Shown here: positions 1-13,869 of the stretch, one piece after another
How the letters are laid out: each line of letters starts with the position of its first letter
Numbering within the stretch: the first letter of the stretch is position 1
Assembly (NCBI GenBank): GCA_009760855.2
Contig: WPIO01000019.1
Location: 496,001-560,000, forward strand
DNA from: Cristatella mucedo
Lineage: Eukaryota; Bryozoa; Phylactolaemata; Cristatellidae
Direction: 5' to 3'
Length of the DNA: 64,000 nucleotides
Program-made: the position numbers and the translations under genes
The notes under the pieces: model-generated
What the model saw: the letters and a program-made list of their open reading frames with translations, nothing else
Databases searched by the model: none
Told to the model about the DNA's origin: nothing

Positions 1-2360
1 GGCAGCATGAACAGTGTCAGCACGCATAAGCACATCGAGGACGAATCACAAGGACCCACTAAATGCTGTCCTAAATAGGTATGTTTTTAAGTTTCTTTTA
101 AATGTGGTCAGGTCAGGGGATGTTCTGATGCAGGTCGGGAGGGAGTTCCAGGCTGTGGGAGCATACGAGCTAAATGCACGGTCTCCAAAGGATTTAAGGT
201 TTGTACGAGGTATTTCTAGACTGTTGGATTCCGAAAAGCGAGTGGTACGAAGCTTTGCCTGATGGGGTAGTATCTCTGAAAGATAGGCTGGAGCCATAGA
301 ATGAAGAGACCTAAAAGTGAGCGACAAAACCTTGAAGTCAATCCGTTGCTTGACTGGTAACCAGTGCAGGTCGGCGAGAAGTGGAGTAATGTGGCAACTG
401 CGACGCTAACGACAGACAAGCCTAGCTGTCGAGTTTTGCACCAGCTGCAATCGCCTGATCGCACATGCTGGTAGGCCAGTAAGCAGTGAGTTGGAGAAGT
501 CGAGACGAGATGTCACGAATGCATGGACCAACTTGCACGTGGTATCCTTATCCAAACAAGCCCTAATTTTAGCAATGTTATGAAGCTGAAAATAGGCTGA
601 TTTGACTGTGGAGCTGATGTGGTCGTCTAACGAGAGGTCTCTTTGGAATATGACACCTAGATTTCGAGCTGATGCAACTGGAGATATGCTGGCAGAGCCA
701 ATTTTGAAAGTCAGCCTTTCCAATTTCTGAATAACACTAGGTTTGCCCATAACTAGTAAGTTAGTTTTATCATCGTTTAGTTTTAGAAAATTTGCTGCCA
801 TCCATGATCGGATGTCATCAATGCATGCAGCAAGTGAGTTGAGAGAATTTGAGGTGCTCGAAGGCTGGGAGGGATCAAAGCAAAGGTACAACTGAGTGTC
901 GTCTGCATAGAAGTGAAAGCCTAGATTGTGCTTGGCAATCACATCAGCGAGAGGGAGAGTATAAACGGTGAAAAGAACCGGACCTAGCACAGAGCCCTGA
1001 GGTACTCCTTATTTTAGAGGTACTTCAGATGATCTTTGTCCATTCACGTCAACACTCTGGAGTCTCCCACTGAGATAGGACCTGAACCACTGCAGAGCAG
1101 TGCCAGTGGTGCCCTGGCGAGATGAGAGGCGCTCTAGAAGTACTTTGTGATCGATGGCATCAAAAGCTGCCGAAAGATCAAGCAAAACAAGCAGAGACAC
1201 TCTACCCATGTCTGTATTCCTAAATAGGTCGTTGTATAACCGAAGCAATGCTGACTCTGCGGAGTGATTAGCTCTAAAGCCAGACTGGAACTTACTAGCA
1301 AGGTGTGAGGTTTCGATATACGAGTTTAGCTGGTCCGCCACGACCCGTTCGAGTGTCTTTAATAGGAATGGTAGAAGAGAGACTGAGCGGTAGTTGCTCA
1401 AGTTCTCTTGGTCAAGTGTCGCTTTCTTGAGAAGTGGCCTGACTACAGCTTTTTTGAAAGGTGCTGAGACATGACCTGAGGCTAATGACATATTAATTAT
1501 GTTAGTTATGCATGGCAGCAGCAGATCAATGCAACGTAGGAGCAGGACAGTGGGAATAGGGTCCAGAGGACTTGTTGTCTTCTTTGATTGAGATACGAAC
1601 TTTAGGACTAGATCACTAGTGATCTGCTTAAATGCAGACATTGAGGTGCAACCAGGAACCGAGGAACAGCATTCTAGTGGGGTGGTTGTCGTCGCAGGGA
1701 TGGATTCCCTGATCTTGTCTATCTTCTGCACAGAGAATCGAGAGAAGCGATCGGCTAGATCATCATTAGGATCATCAGGTAAGGAGCTAATCTGGGAACG
1801 GTTGAGGAGATGGTTTATTGTCGACATCAGCATTTTTGGATTGTGCATCTGTGATTCAACAATGTTTTTATAAAAACTAGACTTAGCCTTTGCTAGGATC
1901 GATTGGTACGACCTACAGTAGTCTTTATATGCCTGTCGATGGACAGTTAGTCCGGATCTTTTGTATGCTTTTTCAAGCTTTCGTTTAGTAGACTTGGCTA
2001 GTTTAATGTCTGTGGTAAACCATAGGCCGTCTGGGCGGGGGCGCACAGTGCGTTTTGTCAGAGGGGCAAAGTCGTCTAGCGTGTCAGCTAGTGTCGTGTT
2101 GAAGCTATCTACCAATGATAACAGATCGGAGGGTGGATTGAGCAGCAGAGGTGAAGCAGATATTCTTGCACGGACAGCATCGATGTCAAGGGTCTTGAGG
2201 TTTCGCGATTCACAGGTTATTTTAGAGGAGGATGTGGGCACACACTGTAGATTGAATGAGATCTGCATGTGGTCAGATAAGCATGATTTGGTAATAATTG
2301 GTGATGGCAAAGTGCAGTTATATGAGAAAATCTGGTCGAGTGTGTGATATATATAGCCGA
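1..2360 (-). mobile_element. L2/CR1-like LINE copy 1, 5'-truncated in the endonuclease, nearly intact ORF
   Basis: One minus-strand frame runs from about 2360 to 46, broken only by TAA at 1011-1009 and TAG at 408-406. In order it shows the last endonuclease motif SDH (about 2277-2269), the first RT catalytic Asp in LLDLSAAFDAIDH (1179-1177), YADD (909-898), and the C-terminal thumb region ending FRTAFSGSL. Other copies show Tyr and Glu codons at the two stop positions. The family looks like the L2/CR1/Rex1 group of Jockey-type LINEs. The 3' tail would lie left of the window edge. It is 5'-truncated, as is usual for target-primed insertion, and is the least decayed LINE here. Confidence 0.9.
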
Positions 2361-5300
2361 TATAGCAATGAGGCTGCTGAAGCAGCTAACTTTAGCTTTC
2401 ATTCGGCATTACCGATATAAACAAGGAAAAGACGACAAACAAAGCACGACGGCAAGCATGAACGCCCGCGTCTTAATAACAAGATTGTGTTCTCAATAAA
2501 AAGTTCAACTCTTTATTGTTGAGCATTTCTTTCCAAAGCCATAGAGGGTACAAATAAACAGCGTCAGTCGCACCGTACAAATTCAAAGCCCGAAGTTCAG
2601 CTAACCAACCCAGCACTTGAGTTGGGCTTTTATACCATTTAAACCATAGATCTATATCCGGTTACAAGTCATTATAATTTAGGAACAGCTAATAATATCA
2701 AGTGCTACCATAATCTGACGAGTTAGCACGCCAGCGTTTTGCTGGATTAGAGCACCAGCTTCCAATTAGATAAACAGAAAATCCCTATTCTCACAGCTAC
2801 GACCTAATATTTCAGTCGAATTTCGTAACATATGTTTACTAACACACAGACGACCTAATATAGCTGCCGAATTTCGCAGCAAGTGTATGCTAACACAGCT
2901 AAGAGCTAACGCATCTGTCGTATTTTGTAGCCAGTGCACGCTAATCAGACCCGTTAGCTTCGGGAATTTGCGATTGTAAGCCAACTAATTGTAACCGAGT
3001 GTTGCTACCCTCTGACCGTCTTCCAGTCCGTCAGGGGCGACGTAGAAATCACGTCTAGCAAGCCTTAAGTTGCTTTAGAGCTGTTGACGGTCAGTCACTA
3101 TGTTTTTCTTTGAGCGGTCACTTTCACTCATCGATGCATCATTTTACTATGCTCATGGCCTGTGTCGTGTTCTATCGAGCTTTCATACCGTCAGGTTCAT
3201 CATCGGCGACTAAGAAACTGTGAGTCCGCCTTGCAGACCTGACTCTGGAAACTATTTAAGGGTAATACCTCGCGCGTTCACATAGCTGAAGCGAAGAGCT
3301 CTAAATAATAAGTAAATTTGTGAGACCACCAGTGCCCTTAAAATCGGAGTGCGCCTTCAACGACCACCGAAAGTTTGACCGATTTCCTGAATGGACAACT
3401 TCCAAAACCATTCATGTTCGTTCGGCGGTAGAAAATTGAAACTTTCAGCTTGAGGGCGTGCCTAAAATCTTAACGGGTCTTTTTTTCTCACAAAGTCAAA
3501 TTATCTTAAACTCAGCAAAAGCATCCCCTTAAACGGCTGCAAGGCTGGTATATAGAAAATGCATTCGTAAGTGAGCGCAGGGATTGCAGAAAAAGGTCAA
3601 TTTTTTCGAAACAAACGCCCTGTCATCAAGGACTTGCGATTGGTGGAGTTGGACCACGTGACTAAGAGGGGAGGCTGGCTGTGGGTTTTTTCATCGACAA
3701 CGCCCTAGCAGAGTCCTAGCTAGCCCTACGCTATAGGCACAGAACCAGCCCACGATGGCACCACAGTCTGCTTGCTAAGTAAATGTCGTAAAAATAGCTC
3801 AATCACAGATATCAAACGAATGTATTTCCCACGAATTTAATTTCCCTCGTAAACGTTTGAAGTCGGTTACATCAAGCCCTCCTAATACCACAAATCTACC
3901 TTAAAGTACACTATTAGACACGTCAGATGTCTTAATCAAGTCATTGGCAAGTGCAACATCAGAGCATCCACAACTGGATGTGAATCAGAAAGTGCATCTA
4001 TCAACATGAGGGAGGTCAACGCCAAACCTTAAAACATCACTAAACTTGGTAGGAATAACTATTTACGAAGATTACGATTACCTCTAGAGCGGCGGCCAAA
4101 TAAAGTGACAGCTGGCTGCCATCCTGGCAGCCAAAGAAACACATAGAAGCAGCCAAACAATCGTGACAGTCAGAGAAACACGACCAATCGACGGCCATTT
4201 GTTAATCGGCTGACCAGCGGTCGTGGGCTAGCACAGCTGTCATGTCTACGCACGGAATCAAGATAAATGATAAGTACAGCTTTCAACCATCAAACCAATA
4301 TATGAGCTTGTGCAGCCTATTAGCAATTAGCTTGATATGCTGCTGGGAGCGGGCTAGAATAATCGTGCATAGTTCAGACGAAGATTTTTTAAGTCAAACT
4401 AAGATGACCTCACTACTGAATATCTAACTGAGCAATGCTACCGCTCACCATGAAGGAAGCCATGAATAGCTGAAGTAATTAGTAGTTCAATTTTCATGAA
4501 ATTATGCCACTATGAAAACTGCCTGTTAAGGTTGAGATACTGGCGTCACAAATTTTCAATTAACACAGGATTTCTAGCTATGCAAGTCTAATCAATTATT
4601 TATGCTCTGTCCTACTTACAAGATCTTCAAGACTTTCACTACTCCTAACGTACTTCTCCTCCGGGAAACTAATTGTCTTTTTTTAACCAGGCACCAGACA
4701 GAGGTGACATGGCAAACCTGGCTGTCACAAGTGCTTGATTGTTATTTCCGCCAATATGGATTACACTCACGTGTGAATTTGACTGCTAGCTCAATGACGC
4801 GTTGCTTCACAGCTAGTGACAAATGGTGGGCCGGAATCAGCAGCAGTTCAATCCCACCATGACATTGGTAAGAAATCCTTTGCAGAGAATATATTTTTGA
4901 GTCTCGGAATCTGATAGACAATACAAACAGTCACATAGTGCAAACACCCCATAGTTACCTTGTTATCGCCGTAGGAGACCTACTGAAGCTATGCCTACTA
5001 GAAAAACTAGAAAGCAAAGAAAGCTCCAGCTGGTAGATATGTGGCACTTTAACAGAAGTGACCATTAGCCTGTTCCTGCTCCAGCCTCCCCTTGACTGTC
5101 AGGTTTTACATCGACAGGTCCACGAAAACGATTGCATATTTGAAAGAGAAAAACATATACTGGCAATACGGCAACTATTTTCTACTTCAAATCATTTGCC
5201 CCTACTACACATAGTTATCTCCATGGCATACAGCCCAGCTTCAATTCACTATCACGGAGCTCTAAACACGATTTAGGCTAAGAATTGTTTTGTTCAAGAC

Positions 5301-5650
5301 ATCGAAAGGCATAAAAAGCTTTGTTAGTTGCTTAACAAGTCAATAGCATTAAATTACTGTAAATTTGAATTTACGTTCGGATGTTTCTCAATATGCTTTA
5401 AATGTATTGTTATTCTAAGATTCAAAGAGAGAACAAATTTATGAGCCTCGAACCACATGCGAGATTACTAAAACTTAAAAGTACGATGGGTACATCATAG
5501 TGCTAATGCAAAATAATGCTAAATGAGTTCACAATAATATAAGAATGTGTAAAGAAAATGTAAAAATAACAAGCTCGTTAGCCCAACGTACAAATCTATA
5601 AGCCGTTTCCCTGGTAATGGGCGTGTGTTAACTTGCTTAAATTCACAGTA
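2361..5650. other. stretch without a recognised gene or repeat
   Basis: Only short open frames of 60-86 codons occur, none resembling a known family or showing convincing splice context. Base composition is AT-rich. I see no RNA gene, tandem repeat or transposon end here. Confidence 0.5.
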
Positions 5651-5654
5651 ATTT

Positions 5655-6402
5655 GCTCAAATTCGGGCTTGTTTAAATAAGGATACCGCATCTAAGTTAG
5701 TCCATGCATTTGTGACATCCCGTCTTTACTTCTGCAACTCACTTCTTGCTGGCCTACTGGCATGTGCGATCAGGTGATTACAGCTGGTGCAAAACTCGGC
5801 AGCTAGGCTTGTCTGTCGTGAGCGTCGCAGTTGCCACATCACACCAATTCACGCCGATCTGCACTAGCTACCAGTCAAGCAACGGATTGACTTCAAGGTT
5901 TTGTCGCTCACTTTTAGGTCACTTCATTCTTTGGCTCCAGCCTGTCTCTCAGATCTACTCCCCCACCAGGCCAAGCATCGTACCACATGCTTTTCGGAAT
6001 CTAACAGTCTACCAATACTTCGTACAAACCTCAAATCCTTTGGAGACCGTGCATTTAGTTCGTATGCTCCCAAAGCCTGGAGCTCACTCCCGACCTGAGT
6101 CAGAACGTCCCCTGACTTGACCACATTTAAAAAGAACTTGAAAACACACCTATTTAGGACAGCATTTAGTGGGTCCCTGTGATTCGTCCTTGATATGCTT
6201 ATGTGTGCTGACACTGTGCATGCTGCCACTAACCACACTTGCATGCTGACCCTGGGCATGTCCCCATAACCATGTAATTCGTGTCGTTTATCAAGCATGA
6301 TGTTACTCACCATTTTATCGCGTTTCCCTTTGCTGCAAATGTAAAGCGCCTAGATTGAGATTAAGTTCTCTGAGGGTGATTTATCAAGTGCATTATTATT
6401 TT
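5655..6402 (+). mobile_element. L2-like LINE 3' fragment (copy 2)
   Basis: It matches the C-terminal RT region and 3' end of copy 1: the same SLTFRSLHSLAPACLSDLLP peptide in a frame with a few stops, then the 3' UTR with repeated ACTAACCAC and GCTGACC words. The tail reads AAGCGCCTAGATTGAG, then ATCAAGTGCATTATTATT. It is inserted in the direction opposite to copy 1. Confidence 0.85.
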
Positions 6403-7155
6403 AATTAACCAACGTAATATTGGAGGCTGTAATATATGCTGACGGAAAGTCTAGGTGCTTAGCCACCAGGCCAAGAATCCACTAGACGTGCGGAGAAAAA
6501 TTTGAAGCAAAATATTTTCTTCCTAGAAATTACCTAGAAAGAGTTTAGTTCTCTTGGAAACCATTAAAATGGCCAATATACATTCCATTATAACTGCTAT
6601 TACTGTCATATTTCATTACTATATTATCATATTTTTTTGTTGTAGGAAATCAGAGTTTTAGAGGTCTATGCCTTCTATCAAATAGCCGGTGACAATGTAG
6701 CTGTCGAGATCTGAGTAATAACTGAGTTTTCTTCTGTGAGATAGTACTGTTTTCCAAATTAGAAAATAAGAATATCATTTGCTGTACCTTGCGGTGACCG
6801 GCTGCTTTGAGAGGGCAATGTCAAAGTCGGAGAGCCTTCTAATAAGCTGTGCATTTTTTTCTGAACGTTCTGCGCGGTAAAAAAAACCACACATATGGTA
6901 TAGTGAGGAAGGTAATGACTGAAAAGTTATAATTCGACCTGAAAACATTGGGCAGCTTGTACAGAAAGCATGAGAGATCAGCCTCCATTTTTGAGACTAT
7001 TAATTTCTACAATGTATTTTTTAACACGCTTTAAGATAGCTACTTTCTTGGATAGCAACATGTCTTCGGTAGTATTGAGATGCACTTGGCTAAAAAACTG
7101 TTAGTCTCCACCTGCACCCGACCTTTTCCGACCTTCAGAAGCACTAACAGGAGAT

Positions 7156-7815
<660 letters not shown>

Positions 7816-8374
7816 ATTCAAATCTCTAGATATTTTTCCTCTCTTTGCCTCAACCTCTTTTTAGATGCATGAATATGTGTCAGACTAGAATATTTTTCGC
7901 AAAACTTAATGCATGATCATCTCCGATGCACATAACATAACTTTCTGAACTTGTGGTTATATGGAGGCTTCGCATTTTTTCATCAACGGTAAAGGCAGAC
8001 CACTTCTTGCTTTAGCAAAAATACTGAACATGCAATAGTTGTGTGCTTTTCAAAAAATGTTGTAAATCCTGTATTTTTGCGGTAGAAGCTGTTTTCTTAA
8101 TTATCTGATTGTATTTTGAGAACAGCAAGCTTGGAAGCTCTGCTTTGTCTTTCGCATAGCTCGAAGTCATCTTCTTGGAAAGTTGCCTCTTTTAAGTTCA
8201 CTTGCTAGCGCTCGGGTGGAGTGCACGAGTTTCTAAATCCGCCGCTTGCTCTTAACGAAGTTTTTCTTGGCGTAGCTGAAGAAATACAAAGACTTCAATA
8301 ACTAACTGCTGCACAGCTGTAGCATTGTTGACTATTAGAACCTAGCAAAATCAAATAGAGATGCTGTGGCATGC

Positions 8375-8375
8375 G

Positions 8376-8442
<67 letters not shown>

Positions 8443-8500
8443 GTATATATATATGTGTGTATATATATATATATATGTATGTATGTACGTAGGTATTTAT
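8375..8500. repeat. (TA)n microsatellite with TG/GTAT interruptions
   Basis: About 100 bp of TA dinucleotides with scattered G, ending in GTATGTATGTACGTA. It is likely length-variable. Confidence 0.97.
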
Positions 8501-8504
8501 TTAC

Positions 8505-8670
8505 TACCGGCAGCAATACCCTAAAACCATAAAGAGAAAGGGTCAGTTTAGCTGGAGAGCATTCCATTGCACACACAATGCATAAGTGGCTTTCGGTGTG
8601 CATACGGCTACCCAACTGTCTCCAACTCATGCAGCAAAGAGAAAAGTAGAAGCATAGCCGAGTCAGGAAA
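8505..8670 (-). mobile_element. fragment of LINE family B 3' region
   Basis: The words AGTGGCTTTCGGTGTGCATA, GCAGCAAAGAGAAAAGTAGA and AGCATAGCCGAGTCAGGAAA align with the family B copies at 48540-48640 and 42180-42260. It is diverged and short, and no coding part remains. Confidence 0.6.
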
Positions 8671-9948
8671 TTTGAATGCGAGCTAAAAATCCACCTGTTC
8701 CGTAAAGCATTTGCTCAGTCCTTGTGAACTAAATGAGATGTGGTAAGGTGTACAATTTAGCCTTTTATCATCACTAATGAGTTGATATGCTTGCAAGGGT
8801 TGGCAACCTGCGGCTCGCGAGCCGCACGCGGCTCTTTCGATGTCAAGATGCGGCTCTCCAGTTAACGCGCACATATTAATAATTATATTATTTTATTTTC
8901 AAAACTCATAAAAAATAATATACTGCAAAAAAAACTTTAAACAGGATACAAACACGCAACAGAGAAAAGTGAGAATAGGTGGAGCAGAGAGTATACGGAC
9001 AGCTGACAGCCGCTTGGGCACCAGGCCCAGCCCCACAGCCGTGCTGTGGCCAGCCTCGTGGCGACGGCTCTATACTTGCCACTACCGAAGTGCCGACTGC
9101 CACCGTCACTAGTCACTACTACCACCCAGACAGCAACCCAGCGGACGGTAGTGTTCAGTCTTCAGTGAGTCTTCCTCGGAGCGCGGTTCCATGTGTGTTA
9201 ATATAATCGCTTGCGAGAAACAACAATTTTTTCGTTATTTCAAGAAGAAGACGATTTAGAGCGAATTATCTTCTCAAAGGTATGTAATTGCAAGTTTTTA
9301 CCTTCGGAAAGTTTTGATTTAAGTAGGTTAGCAATGTGATATATACATTCAAAAATTCAAGAGAGTAGCATTTTTTAAATGTGGCAACACCGTTCTGTTT
9401 TTTTAATTATTGGTGCACTGTGTCGTCAACGGTCGCAGTCAGAACTTTTTTCGATCAAAAAGTAAATATTTTCATAGTTATACTGTACTGTATATTCTGT
9501 TTGTTTCATGTCGTACGATACGTATTACATATGAATATGAACTATATGTGTTGAGCTTTCTAAATATATTGTCTGTTTTGAATATTCATAACCTCAAATT
9601 ATTTTACACGTGAAATTTTCTGAAAATACCCTTTTTTGTACCTCCGGACATTCATGTTGCTGTACCTTCGAACTTCCAAAGGTACAACAACATTTTGTTA
9701 ATTTCGTATACCTATTTATTTTGTTACAGTGACACGAAGTAAACATGGTATAAAAAAGAAAAAATATTTCTATGGATAATTTAAAGAAATGATTTTGTCG
9801 CTGAGGTACACTACCTGTCCATACGCTTTAACGTTTAACGAAGTTGACTTTTTACAGATTAGCAATTAACGAAATTAACGGTTTATTAACGACGCTTTAA
9901 ATAGCTAAATACAATTTTAAAAATCTTTATTTCAGCTCCGCCACCAGA

Positions 9949-12005
9949 ATGGCGTCTGATAAAAAGAAGAAAAAGAAAAAGAAAAAAGAAAAAGAAAAAA
10001 GAAGAAAAAGAAAAAAGAAAAAAGAAAAAGAATGGACAAACTGAAGAAGAAAATGGAGAATCTAATCAGGATTGCACAAAGTCGTTTTCGTTCATATGCA
10101 ACATAGATGGCCTTCCGACTTGTCTTATTTGCCAAGAAAAACTTGCACACAATAAGAAGTCAAATTTGGAGAGACACTTCACTACAAAACATACCTGATT
10201 CGCTGCTGAATATCCAACCGGTGATGCACGGAAAAAAGCTGTTAAAGAGCTTCAAAAACAAAAACAGCAATCGAGTTCTATGCTAAGTAACTGGGCACAA
10301 TCTTAAAATAATGTAAATCTTGCAAGCTTCGTAATATCACTACAAATTGCAAAAAGAGGGAAGCCATTCACAGATGGTGAGTACGTCAAAGATTTTTTCA
10401 TACGGGGAGCTGAAGAACTGTTTCGTGATTTCAAAAACAAAACCGAAATCATGAAGAAATCAAAGATTTGTCATTATCTGCTAAAACAGTACAAGATAGA
10501 ACTTCTAAAATGTCTTCAAATGTAACACACGTGCAAGTGGAAAAAATTCAACTGGCTTTTGCTTTATCACTTGCTATGGATGAGTCTTACGACATAAAAG
10601 ACACGGCACAAGTTACCCTTTTCGTCAGGTATATGTCGTCCCAAGGTCCAAAAGAAGAACTTCCAGGATTGCTGCCACTCTCAGGGCAAACTCGTGGAGA
10701 AGACAAAGCAAATGCTGTGCAAAAATGCCTGGAAGGCTATGAAATCGATATAAATAAAATTTTTTCCATAGCAACTGATGGATCCAGAAGTATGACAGGA
10801 ATACATAAAGGGGTAACAACGATTCTTCGGCAAAAAAAAATTAAACCACGAAATTGTAACGTTTCACTGCATAATTCATCAAGAGGCGCTTTGTGCCCAA
10901 ACATTTCCGACCGAAATGGTTGAGGTCATGAACTTGGTTATTAAGATCATTAACAACATTTTGGCAAAAGAACTCTACCATCGCCAGTTTAAGGAATTTC
11001 TTGAAGAAATATAAAGCCAGTATTCTGACCTACTTCTGCACAATAAAGTGCGATGGCTTTCCAGGGGTAACGTATTGAAACGTTTTGCTTCTTGAGTGAG
11101 TGAAATAAAAACATTCTTCAATGAAAAAGGCACTGTCTATCCCAAATTGAAAGAAGACAAATGGCTGCAAAAACTCAACTTCTTGGTAGATATAACAAAG
11201 AGACTAAATGAGCTAAATGTAAAACTGCAAGGAAAGGGAAACCCAGCCTATGCCTTGCTTGAAGAAGTGGTTCGTTTCGAAAATAAATTACTTCTTTTTG
11301 TCGAAGACATGGAGAGTGGTAAATTACTTAATTTCGAAAATCTGAAGCAATATCGCGATGAAACCAATGCAACTATTGACATGAATTACTTCAGCATTAC
11401 TATTAAAAAAAATGAAGGATGGATTCGCTGAGAGATTTGAGCAATTCAAAACAAACGCAAGTACTCTGGCGTTTATAGTAAATCCTCTCAACACAAATAC
11501 AAATGAGATCGACATTGAGCTATTTGCAATTGATGCTGGTTCGCTTCAAATGCAATTGCTGGATTTCAAAACCAAACAGTTGTGGAGTGGTAAGTTCACA
11601 GAACTCAAGAGCAAGCTAGAAGAGTTAGAGGTCCAGAAAAGCATGCACGTTACGCTGCACAAGTGGACAGCTCTAAAAAAACTGCCGCGAGTTGAGGCAC
11701 TCATATTTGACGCATGGAATAGTCTTCCAGAATGCAACAGTGAGGTGAAGAAGTTGGCATTTGGAGTGCTGAAGATCTTCGGGTCAACATATTCGTGCGA
11801 GCAAGCGTTCTCTTGCAAGAATATGATAAAAAGTAAAGTAAGAAGCCAACTAACAAATAAAAATCTAGAGGCGTGCTCGAAACTGAAAACAACAAGTTAT
11901 GAACCAGATTTAACCAAACTTTCAAAAGGCATGCAAGGCCAATGCTCCCATTTGTGTAACTATTGTAAATATCTATTATTCAATAATTATAGTTATATTA
12001 TTTGA
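9949..12005 (+). pseudogene. hAT transposase remnant (BED finger, DDE core, hAT dimerisation domain)
   Basis: Fragments in changing frames run in the usual hAT order. An ATG at 9949 is followed by a lysine-rich A/G tract. A BED finger follows, with Cys codons at 10121 and 10130 and His at 10174 and 10190, then a TGA at 10196. From 10468 comes the catalytic core, with [13 protein letters not shown] and [10 protein letters not shown] motifs. Then [19 protein letters not shown] and INELN-like helices (11096-11431) follow, and finally FGSTYSCEQAFS (about 11786) in the dimerisation domain. At least three frame changes and several stops make it inactive. It resembles the transposase clade that gave rise to vertebrate GTF2IRD2/ZBED-type genes. 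Confidence 0.88.
9960..10031 (+). repeat. A/G-only low-complexity tract (AAAAG-type)
   Basis: About 70 bp of only A and G, encoding Lys, Glu and Arg if read from the ATG at 9949. It may be an expansion of a basic N-terminal stretch of the transposase. Confidence 0.9.
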
Positions 12006-12263
12006 TTACTAATTTTATTATTTTAGCAGAGCTAGCTAAAAAACTTTAATATGTTTTGTTCGAAAGATGTGTATGTTTTTATATGAATAAATATTATTTC
12101 ATATTTAAAGTTATTAATTTTAAATCAAAAATCAAATGTATATACCTAATCCATATCAAATACCATAATATTGAAATAAAAATGTTAGTGGCTCTTTAAA
12201 AACTGGTAACTTTGGTAAATTGTAACTTTTGGCTCTTCAGTCTCAAAAGGTTGCCGACCCCTG

Positions 12264-13240
12264 CCGTAGAGAGATATTTAGTTATCATGATATCTAGATA
12301 CGATTGTAGAGGGTTTTATTATAATTTTTATCATAACGTCGTTGCATGCAACATCAATTGCATTGGACTTAGTTGGTAACCGAATAAACTCCTGTTGGCA
12401 GCAGTTTAGTATGGTAGTAAAGCGCTTGTAAAAAATGCCTTGGGAATATATTCATGAGATGATATATACATGGGTAACATATCAAATACGCATTTCACAT
12501 TTGATTGTCAGGTTTAGGCTTCAATAGATTTGGATCTTGGTTTTGCTATTTGGGACCATCATTCTTGATCTGAATGCAGTAAAAAAAGGCTTATAATTGT
12601 CTCATAACCATACCCAGACCAACGTTGGTCATATGAATATCTCCCTGCAAGTATAACCTCTCTATTTGCATAGAAAATCATCGGACTCAAAATATCGGTG
12701 CGGAGATATTCGGCTGTTTATAATACTATTTTTATTACTATGCACACATAAATGCTTGAATGAACAAACACATTTTCATTAACAATGCAGAGACATAAGC
12801 ACATTCGTGTGGGCATTAACATGGGCAATTAACAGTGAGCAGTAACTCGTCAACGAGGGTGTGCATGCATACTCTGATATCAAGTCTGTACAACCCATTC
12901 CCTTCACTGCAAAGCCATTTCGACCCACGAGTTGGTGCCGTGCTCTGCTGCATTGCTGCGTGTACTTTTTATGCCTACTGCCTTCACGTGGAGGCCATTT
13001 CTTTGCGTTGTTCTTTGTAAAGAATTCGCCTTCGCTATGATTGAAAACGCATATGCAGAATAGACGCTGTATCGCCGGACTTCAATCCCAGCCTGCGGAG
13101 AAAACTGATGAAGCCTGTAAGGCGGTGGCCTGAGACTGTACTGTGAGTTCGTCGACGGTTGTTTGTACTGCCTATTTGATGGTTCGTCGTTCTGAAGGAC
13201 ATATTATCCCACCAAAATGATAACTGGTTCCAATACTTAG
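12264..13240. other. stretch without a recognised gene or repeat
   Basis: AT-rich sequence with no open frame beyond about 60 codons. I recognise no repeat end, RNA gene or exon. Confidence 0.45.
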
Positions 13241-13249
13241 TTCAAGACT

Positions 13250-13865
13250 CGTGGCCTGTACCCTAAATCATCTGCGACTGGAGTATAACTCAGAAGCTTG
13301 CCCGGTTTGTCGTCAAGGGCATGGCTGCCACATTAGACCACCCTGTGGAAACTTCACTCGCTCCCTATTAAGTTCGGAATGGACTTCAAGATCCTCCTTG
13401 TGGGTTACATGTAGCATCGCTCGCTTGCACCAGACAACCTTTGTTGCCTCATTTAGCCTCCACAGAGCAATTGCACTCACACCTTTGCTCCTTGGTTTTC
13501 ATTCCGTACCTTGCATAAATAAAAATCTTTTAGTGACTTGGGGCCTTCGGCTTTTCATTTGCCCCGAAAGTCTGGAGCTTATTTTTGGTCGCTGTCATAA
13601 CCTGCATCAAATTGCTTCGTTAAGGAATGAGCTAAAGGCACATACTTTCCACTTAGCTTTCTTTGCAAACGGGTCATTTTTTATTCTGTGAGCTTTGCTT
13701 GCATACCTTTGCATGATTCAGTGAATACTAGCCAGGAGCCTTCATAGCTTGTGGTCCTGAGTGTGCCCTTGAATGCTTTTTATGCTTGTCTGAGCATAAT
13801 AGCTTCCAAATAATTAATCTCTTGATTCGAGTTGCAACGAGCTTGCAAAGAGATTCAGTTCTCTT
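13250..13865 (+). mobile_element. old L2-like LINE 3' fragment (copy 4)
   Basis: GCTTGCCCGGTTTGTCGTC and GGCTGCCACATTA align with the CTTGTCTGTCGTGAGCG and TTGCCACATTACTCC segments of younger copies. The end keeps a decayed tail, AAGAGATTCAGTTCTCTTGG. The 146-codon frame inside it is chance. Confidence 0.6.
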
Positions 13866-13869
13866 GGGA

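Larger units (their letters stand above)
8794..12263 (+). mobile_element. hAT-superfamily DNA transposon with both terminal inverted repeats
   Basis: The left end CAAGGGTTGGCAACC (8794-8808) and the reverse complement of the right end, CAGGGGTCGGCAACC (12263-12249), differ at two of 15 positions. Inside the left end is a perfect 14-bp palindrome, CGGCTCGCGAGCCG (8811-8824), and GGCTCTT words recur near both ends. The 3.47-kb body carries a broken BED/hAT transposase. I see no matching 8-bp target duplication (TATGCTTG left, CCGTAGAG right), so the flanks have mutated or one end moved. Known: hAT elements cut and paste and normally make 8-bp duplications. Confidence 0.88.

Noticed and set aside
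13251-13691. 146-codon + frame
   Set aside because: It lies in an old LINE 3' fragment and is not the LINE reading frame.
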